Below, piece by piece: positions 26,996-38,115 of a stretch of DNA of 64,000 bases. Each line of letters opens with the position of its first letter. The first letter of the stretch is position 1. The notes below the pieces were generated by a model. The model was not told where the DNA came from. It saw only the letters and a program-made list of their open reading frames with translations, and did not search any database. Origin of the DNA: Phylloscopus collybita (lineage: Eukaryota; Chordata; Aves; Passeriformes; Phylloscopidae); NCBI GenBank assembly GCA_027886175.1, contig JAJNNQ010000023.1, positions 131,501 through 195,500 on the forward strand, given 5' to 3'. The position numbers and the translations under genes were made by a program.

Positions 26996-29900
26996 CTTCT
27001 GCTGTCTGTGCTCTGCTCAGGTGCTGAAGGGTGCATCCTGCTGGCAAGCAGGACCAGTGTCACAGAGTGGAGCAGTTTGGTGCCACGGAGCTCATACAAA
27101 CCACCCAGTGAGATGGAAGTGACAAGCAGGGCTCCTCAACATAATGTGCTTATCAGCTAAGGGGATTTATTCTGAGTAGGTGGTGGCAGAGCAGATAAGG
27201 GTCCTGACAGTGTGGCAGACATTGCAGAGCCACGGTGGTCCAGGAGCCATAGGTATTACTGCACCAAAGAATGTTTATCTCAAGAGACTGTTTAGTTTAT
27301 CAGATGCTTCACTCCTGGTCTCGTTTCCCTGAAAGACATCTTGTACTAATTTTCATTCATTTTCAGAAATTTAAATAATTCCTCAGGGTATGGAATTTAT
27401 AGACTCAGTATCAATTGTAATCATGTGGAGGCTGATTTTTAAATTGCCTTTACTTTGTAATTCAAATTGTGTTGTATGGTAGACATTAATTATGTCAGCC
27501 CGCATCTATTTACAAAAGGGGATTTTAAAACGGGCAGTTCTTATCAGCTAGTGACATTTGGCAGATGGATGGTTTCAGTAACAAAAAAAGGAGAATAGGA
27601 AAGAGGGGGGCCTGTGCCCAACCTGCCAAAGGCTGGGGTCTCTCATACCTTCCCTGGTGTAGCACTTGTCTGCCAGTAGGAAGCAGAGCAAAACAACAAC
27701 TTAATTGCATGCAAAACAAGCTTGGAGATCTTTGTGTCTCTTCCAGTTAAGCACTTGGAGCTTTCAAAGCCCCTTGATGTGGCAGCAGGTCTGGGAGCCA
27801 GCCGCCAGAGCAGGGCAATTCCAGCATCCTGCTGCCGGAGGAGAGGAGGCTCCGGCTATAAACTCCCACTGGTAAGCTCAGCTTTTCAGGGTTTCACTTC
27901 CCAGATGAAAGAGCAGAATTTGTGGTCTGTTCCAGAGGAAACTGAGATATTCATGTAACTGACATATGAGACTTGGAGCTGGGGGCCCAGGAGTATGCTT
28001 TGTGGGGGTAAAAACTGTAAAAAATGAGGCAGAGGGACAATACTAGTGAGCAGCTGGTCTGAATTTAGGACAAAAGCCAGTGGGCTGATTTTTTCTTCCT
28101 TTCCATCTTCATAAGAGACAAAAGAAATGGCAGTTCCACTGCTGGAGCACCTGGGGACTGACCCCAGTTCTGGGCAACTGACAAGTTCACAGGCAGCATG
28201 GCCTTTGCCTGGGTCTTACCCCATGTGTAGCTGATGAGGGAGCCCTGTGCCCCTGGATGTGAAACACAACACCCACAGAGAAATCAGGACAGGGGGATCT
28301 GCAGAAGGGACTCCCACTCTTGGGCTAGTCCTGCCAGAGCCTGAAAGAGGTGGCTGACGAGGAGCCCCTGCATGGCTCTGCAGGTTTGTAATCCTCTGCT
28401 GAGTCTGGTCCTTTGGTAAATGCTTCCTAAATATATTTGCAGAAGACTGTATTTTCATCTTACCAACAACAGGCTCTTCTTTAATGGCATCTGTTGCTGG
28501 GGTTAGCTAAGGCGTGTTGTATATGGTGGTGTTGTTTTCCCAGCCTTGCCTGTATAATGAAAGGTGTTTCCCTGTGAGGTTTTTGGCTGCAATAACCTGT
28601 TGTGTGTCACACAAGAAATGCTCATGCCTGTATGTATCCTTACACACAGACCTTTTTTCCATGTGGTGAGTGTACCTGAGGACATCTGGCTTCCTTCTGT
28701 TAAAGGCAGAAGCCAGGAGCACTCTCTCGAGGTGAAAAATCTCACAGCCAACTTCATTTCCTATTCCTGGTGGATGCTGAGGATCCTTTTGTTTTGCAGA
28801 CAAACCAAACACACGGCCAACATCCCCTTTCCTTTCAGTGCTACTGCAAAGGAGTCTATCTATCGCAGCCCCTAGATGCTCCTGCTCCACAGGCCTTTTG
28901 TGCCATCCTTCAAAAGAAACAGCCATTGAAACTCCTGACCATGAAGCTTTTGAGTTTTCCAGTGTTTTCCTCGTTGCCCTTGGTTTCCATGACGGTGTAA
29001 CCTTGGAGGGGCACAATGTGGGCTGGGCCATGCATCCCATGCTGACAGCCAGGACCATTGTCCCAGCCCAGGGACCTTGTGTGGAGCTTTAGAAGTGATA
29101 CTTTCCCTTTTTCCTCTCAAGGCTGCTTCGCTGCTCTCGTGCCATCCAGCACAATCAGTAGCATCTGCTTTTGTTTTCCAGTGGAAGCAGAAGTGCTGAT
29201 TGTTGTCTTGCTATGGTGCTGATGTGGGCAAAGTAGAGGGGAATTGCATCAGTTTGCTTAAGATTAGTGTCTAGGTAATTCCCAAATGTCTTTGTGTTTG
29301 AGAAGGCTTCATAATTGCAAATTAGGATGTAGATTTTGACTAGCTAATCCTGTTCCTAATTCTAAAGACAATTAAGTAGCTGGTAACATTTTCCTCATGA
29401 GGGATGATATCAGGACAGTTTCTTGAACACTTGTAGCTGGAGGTCAGTTGATTTAACAATCATTTTCCATCAAATCACCAAAACAAGCTGAAGCACAGGC
29501 AGTAATGATTGTTCCTTCCAGCTCTCCTTCACAAACAGAAAATGGAACCAAGAGCTGAACAAACCAGTCCCTGTGGATCAGGACATCACAGTGTGTTCTG
29601 GCCATGGCTCTCCAAACCACTGCCAATCTTTGTACCAATAGCCCCAAATGATCCTTTAAGATTGTGTTAAACCTGAAGTGGGCAACTAAGCTTTGACAAG
29701 ATTTTAAAGTCTTCTTTCTTTACCTCCAGAATTGCTGATAGTTAGAAACCTCCAGGGAAAACCACTGTGTTAAACTTGTGAGTGAACCGGAAAGAAAAGA
29801 CAGAAAATAAAAGTTTTGGACTTGCATTCTCTACATTTCTTGGGAATGTAATATCCTGTAAAACTTGTGTAGGACTGTGGTGAAGAGTTTGGGACTGGCT

Positions 29901-30507
29901 ACGTTAAAATTTCTTGTAGAAAAAGTGGAAAAGGCAGCCTGAGACAGCACGGGTGCTCACAAACAGGTGGATACAGCTGGACCAAGTCAAATCTCTTAGC
30001 TCTAATCTACCTTGTCTGGATTAAAGAGGAGTAATTTGTTCAACATCTTTTAAGGGAAGAGAGCCAGTTGTGTGCTATCAAGTAAAACGGTGTGTGGTTG
30101 TTTCCTGACTATGATCCATTAAGAGGCTGAGCTTACACTGCCAAAGCCTTCCCCTCCCTACAGCAGCCAAACTCATACCCGTTTCCTAGAGACAAAAGGC
30201 CGGTGCTTTCCTCTCTTAAGTCACAGCTACCAATGTCTGGAAATAATTTTAAAATTCCTTCACATTATTCAAGGCAGAAGAATTACTAAAATTGTGCTTT
30301 AAGCAAAACAGCATTCTTAGGTTGCCAAGGCAGTAAACACCAACTTTGGGAAATGCAGTTAAGATTTTCAGCATCTGTTTTGGAGCTGATATTTAACTAT
30401 TCCATGTTTATTTTAATGCCTGGTTGGCCACTTCCCAGTTACACATATGCAGCACCAAAGCAAAGACAGAAGGAGCAAGTCTGTTCTTGAACTGATGCTG
30501 CAGGTTA

Positions 30508-30621
30508 CCTCTCCTCTCCTCTCCTCTCCTCTCCTCTCCTCTCCTCTCCTCTCCTCTCCTCTCCTCTCCTCTCCTCTCCTCTCCTCTCCTCTCCTCTCCT
30601 CTCCTCTCCTCTCCTCTCCTC
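30508..30621. repeat. (CTCCT)n pentanucleotide microsatellite, about 22 units
   Basis: An uninterrupted CTCCT array fills 30511-30620, all pyrimidine on the + strand and all purine (AGGAG) on the other. Because 5 is not a multiple of 3 and no unit contains a stop, both strands read through it as long, artificial frames (LLSSP repeats on +, RRGEE repeats on -). These are not genes. The array is perfect, which suggests recent expansion and probable length polymorphism. It lies in COX10 intron 6. Confidence 0.98.
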
Positions 30622-32039
30622 GTTCCTCTCAGTCTGCCTGTTCCCAGATTTCCACAAGCTGTGGGGGACCCAAGGGACCCCGATATGCTGGATGTCCCTG
30701 GGTGTCCGTGGATGTCCCTGGGTGCTGGCTGTCTCCTGCTGCCCAAGCAATGGCTTTGCTTTTGTGAACTCTGCACCAGATCGGTGTGTTCCGGTTGGGA
30801 ACAACCTTGTCTGATGTTCACTTAATTATAAACTCTGTAGAGAAAAGAGAGATTTGCAATGATTAAGCTGAGTTCCCAAACTGTTGGGAATGGCACAGAG
30901 GCCGTAGACTCAGCTCTGTTTGGAAAGAGATTAGTCTCCAGAGTTCGTCTTGCTGTAATATTGCTTAAAAACACTGCTGACTTAATTGTAACATAGTTAA
31001 CATTCATCTAGTAATTAATGAGTGTTACAATGTCTGCTCTGGGCTTGACAGGATTCCGACTGTGAGCTCATTTGATGCTGAATTGTACTGTACCATGTGC
31101 TGTGCTTTGCAAGTCATCAGTCTTACGTGACACTTAAAAATCTCTGACAACCCGATAATCTCCGCCTAGGCCAAGGAAACAGGATGTCCCAGCACATGGG
31201 AACTGAACAAAAAGATTGGGTCAGTTAAAGTCCTCCTAATGGGCTATTAAATTGTTTCACTGTTCAGCTTCTCTGTAAAATATCAATTATCTCAATGGTT
31301 GTAATGTAATCAAAGTAATTAAATTCCAAAGGCTTGCATGTAAAAACCAGAGCTTTGTAAATGGGAATCCAGCCTCAAGAATTTTAGTTGGTCTGTTTGT
31401 GTTTAGAAGTTTCTCCAGATGACTTTTTTTAATGGTGTCATAGTTAGGGAACTGTTAGAGGGCTTTGTGTGTTTGAGGTTTAGGGTGTGTTTTGACCTTG
31501 ACTGCACACAGCATTTAAACAACTGGATAAGCAAGACCTGCATTAGAGCCTAACACAGGGACGCAGACACAGGTCTGGAGCCTTGGGAAGCAGGGACAGC
31601 CTCTGCTCCACCTCTTAGGCCCTGGCTTCATCTGCTTAAGAGTCTTCAGCTGATGGATAGTTGTAGCTTACCTTTACCTAAGTTCTGAACGGTGACAAGC
31701 TAGTGTCTCTAAAGCACTTCGGATGTGATACTTGAAAAACACTGCTCTCTTAGGTGTAGCATATTCAGGATCTTGCTTCCGTTAATGTGTTTTACAAGAA
31801 TAGGAAAAAGCTGAAGAGTGACTTATGACAAGAAATTTTCCCTGTTTCTCCTGATGTAGGGAGAACTGCTCCTTCAGTAAGTTTAATTTTGGTTTATTTC
31901 AGCAGAGCTGTTCCCTCAGGTTTCAGCAGAACTGAATCAAACACTGTTTTGTTACGGCCAAAATGACTTCTCTGGCTGTGATATTCTGGTTCTAAAAAAA
32001 TTGACTTAAGAAGGATTGAGTAGCTGGATTTGAAGCATT

Positions 32040-32394
32040 TTGGGCCATAGATCAGGAAATGGAGTGACCTAATTGTGGCCTTCCAGTACCAGGAAGGGCC
32101 TAAAAGAAACATAGACTGTTTACATGGGTCTGGAGGCACAAGGGGGAATGGCTTCACACTGACAGAGAGTAGGTCTAGATTAGATGTGAGGAAGAAATTC
32201 TTGCCTGCGAGGGTGGGGAGGCCCTGGCACAGGTGCCAGGGAGAGAAGCTGTGACTGCCTCATCCCTGGAAATGTCCAAGGCCAGGATGGACAGGGCTTG
32301 AAGCAGCCTAGTCTCGTGGAAGGTGTCCCTGCTCATGGCAGAAAGTGGAGTGAGATGATCTTTAAGTTCCTTCCAAACCATCCTGTGATTCCCA
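32040..32394 (+). mobile_element. CR1 LINE fragment, sense orientation
   Basis: The recognisable CR1 order is 'gagtgacctaattgtggcct', 'tagattagatgtgaggaaga', 'aggccctggcacaggtgcca', then 'gtggaaggtgtccctgctca' and the end 'ccatcctgtgattccc'. The 5' limit is uncertain because the first 60 bases or so are diverged. Confidence 0.88.
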
Positions 32395-33928
32395 TTAAAT
32401 CACCTTGAATTTGTGGCAGACAATTTTGTTTTGAAAGCTGCACACCCAAAGTATGTGTTGTCTATCTCTGTGCTTTGTGTAATCAACCTCCAGAGGTATA
32501 TACTCACCTCAAGGAGTATTTGTTACTTGTTCTTTGAAAGATGGGTGTTTCACGTCACTACTGGATTTATAAGATACTGGAAACCTGCATGAAGTCGAAT
32601 GGAGAGTTCCTTCACTGATGATAATATAGGGGAAAAAATGGCAATTTCGCAAACCAGGATTATTATTATTTGTATGACAGCACCCGTGCAAGTTGTGCTG
32701 TTAGAGACAAGATCTAGGTGTGCACATCTCCAAGGAATAGATGGAGGGAAGATCTGAACCATGAAGCTGTTCAGAGGACACAGTGACTTGGACTTTGTCA
32801 GAGTTGCTGGAGAAGAATTTAAATACCTTAACCTGTTTGCAGATGTGTTGCTGCTTCTCTCAGGTCATTAAAAAAATGCTGAATGCATGGCTCCATTTAG
32901 AGAAGAAATTTCCATAGAGAATGAGCTCATGGAGGCAGAGAGTTAATGCAAGAAAGCATTTTAATGTGAGAGCAGAGGGTTGGGGAGCTGGGGAAACAAC
33001 AGTAAAACCCAGGAATGCCTATAACATTGCCACAGCCTTGGGGGATTTTTTGTGTCTTCAGATAAAATTAGTGAAGGGAGTTTGGTGTGAGGGCCTCCTG
33101 GAGGCTCACTGAAATTAGCACATGAGCTGCTTCTGCTTCAGTAAACCCTGTACTATGTCCCAGGAAGAGCTGTGGAAATGTGGTGCTTCCACAGCTTCTT
33201 TTTAAATGTAAAAGTAGTTAATTGGTGTGTATAGAGTTACTTGAGCAAACTGATTAGAAGTTTCTGCAGTTGGTTTGAAGGAGTAAGTTCTCCATCTCCT
33301 GTTAGTTCATTAACAGCTTCTGCCAGTTCTGCCCTCTGCCCAGGTCCATGGTGGAGCTTGTCCTGTGCCAGGAGCGGTGGGCAACAGAGGGCTTGGCCTT
33401 GCTCCAACCTACCAGGATGTGATGTTTCCCCAGGTCTCAGGAGCAGCAGCTTGTCCTCCTTTTCCTCTGTCACTGAGCTGGGCTTCCTCTGTCTGGTCAA
33501 TGCAACTACTTCTGTGCCCAATGACTTTTTTTCTTCTCTGGACACACCAGCTCAGGAACCTGAGAGTAGAATCTAGAGGCTCCCAGGAATACAGTCTCTT
33601 GCCCAGTTTCACTTCATTTCCACCAGTCTTCCCTCAGGTATAGACAGTTGGTGCAGGAACCATTTAGAAATAGTTCTTTAGAAGGAAGTGACTTGCTGAA
33701 ATGCTTTTCAAATTAGGTGCTCCAAAACCAGACAAACCACCATGCTCCAACCCTGTGTGAATGCCATGAAAACCAGAGGTTCCTTATCTCATGGGGCTGC
33801 CCTGTCCCTGTAGAGAGAGGTGTGCGGTGTCACTGGTGTCATAAGTGGCAGCAAACAGGGTTTGACAGCTGAGGGCTGTGTGTGGCACTTCCTGTAGGGA
33901 CCCTCTAACACTTTCTCTCCCACTGCAG

Positions 33929-34371
33929 GTGCATTACTGTTAGGAGGGATCCTCTATTCCTGGCAGTTCCCTCACTTCAATGCCCTGAGCTGGGGTCTGC
34001 GGGAAGATTACTCCCGAGGAGGATACTGTATGATGTCTGTCACTCACCCAGGGCTGTGCAGGCGGGTGGCTCTGCGTCACTGCTTGGCCTTAATTGGACT
34101 CTCAACAGTGGCTCCTGTCCTCAACATCACCACATGGACTTTCCCCATCATTTCGCTCCCTATCAACCTCTACATCTCCTACCTTGGCTTTCGGTTCTAC
34201 AGGGATGCCGACCGCAGCAGCTCTAGGAAGCTCTTCTTCTGCAGTCTGTGGCACTTGCCAATGCTGCTGCTTGTCATGTTCACCTGCAAGAAATCGGTTC
34301 TGGAGAAGGAAGACAAAGGCGATCTACCCGGGGGAAGTCATGAGACAGCTATGGAAATTAGATTGCCTTAA
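33929..34371 (+). CDS. COX10: COX10 exon 7 (terminal): protoheme IX farnesyltransferase C-terminus
   Basis: This final coding exon completes the split Gly codon and encodes 146 residues to a TAA at 34369-34371. The acceptor is ctcccactgcag. It begins [20 protein letters not shown] and then has [12 protein letters not shown], which is the second aspartate-rich substrate-binding motif of UbiA prenyltransferases. The Asp and Arg equivalent to human D336 and R339 are both present. Further on come [10 protein letters not shown], three hydrophobic segments (around [21 protein letters not shown] and [13 protein letters not shown]) and a polar tail. The tail after TCKK runs to ...AMEIRLP and makes the protein about 13 residues longer than human from the same point. 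The tail is poorly conserved in the family, so this is not alarming. Frame and phase agree with exons 5 and 6, and the joined exons give 248 residues without a stop. Confidence 0.97.
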
Positions 34372-36205
34372 ATGTCAATACCTGTCATCCTTGTGACACA
34401 TCAGGTAGTATATTTTAATAATTGCAAGGGGAAATCCTGTGGTAATCCTGTTTGAAGAAGAATCATTTGTGCCTAGCAACCACTTCATGTGATAATTTTC
34501 TATTTTCTTTTGAAAGGGAATAGTCAGGAGAGCTTAAAGCATTCAGGGCCTTAGGCCCGTTAACTCATCACAGGTTGAATTAGCCTATGCCAGAAGCCCA
34601 TCACTTTGGGATGGCCTTCCAAAGTCCCTGTGAGTCATGGTCTCTGTCCTCATGGGTAGTTGAGGTAGTTAAAGTTAGGAAGTCACATATGCACACATGC
34701 TGCCATCAGCACTGGCAGCCTTGATGAAGCCATCAGGAAGTGACCATGAGAGATTTCTCACCCTTCTCCCCAAGCACCCTTTAAATTAAGCTTTGAGGCA
34801 TGTGAGAGGGTGAACTCTTCTTCCCTGAATCTGTGCCATTCCTGCACTGGTATTACACCAAAGTCCTCAGTTTTGGGGGCTTTTTTCAACCAGCTGCTCT
34901 TCCCAAGGTTCCCATTCACGTCAGTAGATTTTTAGCTCTCATTCCTGGCACAGTGCTAAAGGAGTGAAGAAAATTGTCGTTCAGCACAACACACACGAGC
35001 ATTTAAACAGCTCTCCTACAGCATATCCCTTGGACACACTGAGCCATTCTACTGTATTTCCATCACTGGGAACTTCTGACTCCCGTGTGGTTTTATGTCA
35101 GTAGTGTTTGAGCCCTGTGTGTCAGTTCTTCAGCTGGTAAAAATTACCATTACTGTTTATGGCAGAGAGGCGGTGAATTGTGGAGGATGTGAGAAGCATA
35201 TCCCAGAGCCAGGTGGTTGTAAGGCTTTTCCATGTTAATGTGTCTTATGCCAGTCCATTGAGTCTTGGCATCCTTAGACAAGCTCTGCACTGGCATGAAG
35301 AGCTTGAGCTGTGTTTAATGTCACAGTGTGGGTGGTGGCTCAGAAAGACTTCATTTTTGGGGGTGATTAATAGGTAAGGAAACACATTTTACAGAAAAAG
35401 GGCTGGGGATTTTGATCTAACAGAATGTTCACTTGCTGATGCAGCCAGTGTCTCTCCAAAGCAATTATTGTGGATGGTCTCCTGAGAAAAGTGCATTATC
35501 CCTGTTAAATGATATGCTGAGGAACACTTCTGGTCACAGTTTAACATGCTTGTGATCCTGCTGCTCAGCTGTGGCTCACCCTCATCTTGCCTGGAGCTGT
35601 CTGTGACCTCCTGGTGTGTTCCAAACACAGCAGCATCAGGGGCAGACAGAGACAGCGATAGTTTACTGTGGTAGTGCCTGTTATAACTTGATGTGTTTTC
35701 ATGTCAAAACTTCTTTCCCATGTGTTGAGGGACTGGGCAGCAGGATGAGCAATGATCCAAAGATACAGCAATACCTGAAAAGGAAGACACTGTCTCAAGC
35801 TTGATCTCACATAAAGAAAATGTCACAATCAGCCACCACAGGTGTATCACACTAACATAAAACCTTCCCAGGCTGCTCTCATGATCCAGGCCTGGCTCCT
35901 GGTCTCAGTTATGCTGGGCTAAATCATGAGTGGCACGGTTTAACCTCTGTTTTCTGGCAGAGGTGCTTGCAGAAGCAGTGCCACCTGCTTCCATGGCTCT
36001 TAAATAACTGCCTGCAAGATTTGGTGACTTGAATGATTGCAGGTGACAACATGGAGCTCCCTCACTGTCTGACATACTCCACTGTGCTCAGGTTACTGTT
36101 GGTGACACTTCATGGAATTGTATGGAAACTGTGCAACTCCTGATTTGTTTTAAAAATGCATCCAGTCTTCTCTGCAATAAAGTTCATACTGTCTAAAAAG
36201 AGATG
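34372..36205 (+). other. COX10: COX10 3' UTR (inferred)
   Basis: Non-coding sequence follows the COX10 stop. The first canonical polyadenylation hexamer AATAAA downstream is at 36176-36181 and is followed by a T-rich stretch, so the 3' UTR is inferred to be about 1.8 kb. The exact cleavage site cannot be read from sequence. Other AATAAA copies occur at 37141 and near 38.18 and 38.47 kb and could serve as distal alternatives. No protein-coding frame in this interval is credible. Confidence 0.6.
36176..36181 (+). terminator. COX10: Polyadenylation signal AATAAA, COX10
   Basis: The context is tctgcAATAAAgttcat, the first AATAAA after the COX10 stop codon. A U-rich, GU-containing region (aatctgtttgaaa, cacttcttgttg) lies downstream, as expected of a cleavage and polyadenylation site. 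Confidence 0.6.
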
Positions 36206-37063
36206 AGTGCTCCAAATCTGTTTGAAACTATTCACTTCTTGTTGAAATTCTGGTCAGATTCAGTTAATTGCAAAGGTATTTGGTAGTTTTGGGGCACTTG
36301 TCACAGCAACAATGTTATTGACCACTGCAAGAGCTCTAGTGCTGGAACAGCTCTAAATTCCTGCCTTTATTCCCATTTTTGTAGGACACCTTACTCAGTC
36401 TTGCCCACTGAGTGAGCGGGGTACCCAAAGGGAGGTTTCCATGTGTCTCCAAAGTGTGGACAGCCCCCAGGACTAAGGCTGTTTGGCATTTGAGGTTTTT
36501 CCCCTGGTTTTGCTGTCCCAGATGCATCCCATGGTCCTTTCTGCCCTCTGCTCCCCTTTTCAACACTTTCTATTGTAATTACAGATTCCCATCCATACAG
36601 TTTTTTTTTCATGGAATGTATGCTGTAACACAAATTGCCTGTGCCCCTCAAAACTGAGGTTGTAGCTGGACTCTCTGTTCTTCAAGGAAACGCAGGTTTT
36701 GGGGAATTGCCCTGGATTTTCTGATTAGAGACAGCAGGGATCTGATCTCCCACACTGTCCAGACTGTCCTTCACTGGGGACATCTTGCCTTTCTTCCTCA
36801 CCCATAAAACAAGTAGGGAGGAGAGGGAAGGAGTCATACCTTCGGGTAGGGTGCACAGAGACCAGACCATGCTGCCAGGGGATCTGCCAGCCTGGCAGGA
36901 CAGGCTCCAGAACTGAACTCCTTCTGGTGCAGGATTGGACACACGGCACTCAAAGCTCATTTGCAAAGAAGTGTCTGGCTCAGAGACCCATCTTTTGTTT
37001 TTTAATCACAGAGAAAAATCAAGATTTTTGCTGCTGAGAAAGGCTGAGAGATATTTGGGATTT

Positions 37064-37081
37064 TATATATATATATATATT
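37064..37081. repeat. (TA)9 dinucleotide run
   Basis: This is a short perfect TA array in the intergenic region with no assigned role. Confidence 0.95.
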
Positions 37082-37939
37082 GGCCATGGAGAGGAGACAC
37101 TGTATCAAATTAAAGTTGAAACAGAGATGCAAATGAAGTAAATAAAGCATTTCCGCAGTGCTTCCAGGAGAGCTGCTGGACTGCATCCAGATTGGGGAAA
37201 GGAACAGCCTGAGTTTATCAGATAAATTCCAAGGTTTGGATGGATATTTGTGCTGCAGAGCTGCCAAGGACATCCCTGCACTGAACCACTCCCAGCAGCA
37301 CCAAAGGAAATTCAGGCATGCCAGGGGGAAGCAGGATGACTGGGGCCACACAGTCACCCAGCAGCAGAGAGGAATATTATTTAGGTCTTATTATTTAGGT
37401 CTCTTCTCCCTCACCTGATTGCTCTGGCCTGGTTGTTACGTTGCACTCAGCTTTCAAGGGGAGCAAGGACTGGCAGGAGCTGTCAGTGTGTTGGGAGTGA
37501 GGCTTATTAACCCTTCTCACTTCAAAAATGAGCATTGAGAAGAGTGTAGTGGAAACACCTGCAGGCTGATGTTCCCATGCCGTGTCTTCCCGGTGCTACT
37601 CAGAGCCCTGTACAGGGTGTAGGTCAGTCCTGCACTCTGTGGGACCCCATGGACCGTGGCCAGGCCAGGCAGTGCTTCTAGGGCTGCCAACTGATGACAA
37701 ATGCTTCTGTTTCAGGGTGGGTGGGGGTCTGTCCTCTGTGGTGTAAGTGCTGCCCGGCAGGTCTGGTCCCCAGGAGTCACCCGGCACTGCGTCCCACTCC
37801 ACTCTCCTGCCGGGAGCAGCTGCTCACTGCAGGGATTGCTCCCTGGCGGTGTTTGGGAGGTGCCCGTGGGTGAGGTGAGGAGCCACCAGGCTGGAAGAAG
37901 TGCAGCTGAACGAGGTACCTGCAGACCTGAGCCTTGGTG

Positions 37940-38115
37940 GCGTCTGTCTCTGGAGCCGTGACCACGGCAGAGACGCCGTCGGACCGCAGCTCCGAGCTCT
38001 GGAGACGGTCCAGCGCTGCCCGCCGCTGCTGTGCCCCCCGTACCGCGGGGCTGCTGGGCCAGGGCTCGCTCCGCGCGGTGCCGGGCGGGCGGGCCGAGGC
38101 TCGCTTGGCTGCGGT
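37940..38115. promoter_or_regulatory. Isolated GC/CpG-rich mini-island (candidate regulatory element)
   Basis: About 175 bp are strongly GC-rich and dense in CpG (for example gagacgccgtcggaccgcag, gcgcggtgccgggcgggcgg), standing in AT-richer flanks. It lies about 3.8 kb upstream of the HS3ST3B1 start codon. It begins with a nested inverted repeat: GGCGTCT at 37939-37945 pairs with AGACGCC at 37971-37977, and inside it GCCGTG pairs with CACGGC. Open frames of 125 and 132 codons on the minus strand are explained by the scarcity of stop codons in GC-rich DNA. It could be an upstream alternative promoter or enhancer of HS3ST3B1, or the start of an unannotated RNA. This is inference from composition only. 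Confidence 0.4.

Larger units (their letters stand above)
22126..33928 (+). other. COX10: COX10 intron 6
   Basis: This phase-1 intron of about 11.8 kb runs from GT (22126) to AG (33928). It holds five CR1 fragments and a (CTCCT)22 microsatellite, which makes it the most repeat-rich part of the window. Around 28.5-29.1 kb there is a cluster of overlapping open frames, the longest 183 codons on the minus strand. None resembles a known protein and I do not call a gene there. Confidence 0.88.

Noticed and set aside
28507..29058. 183-codon minus-strand frame with overlapping frames in COX10 intron 6
   Set aside because: It has no recognisable domain, signal or splice structure, and the length is within what chance gives in a window of this size.
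30408..30821. Frames on both strands through the CTCCT array (RRGEE and LLSSP repeats)
   Set aside because: They are produced entirely by the pentanucleotide repeat, which contains no stop in any frame.
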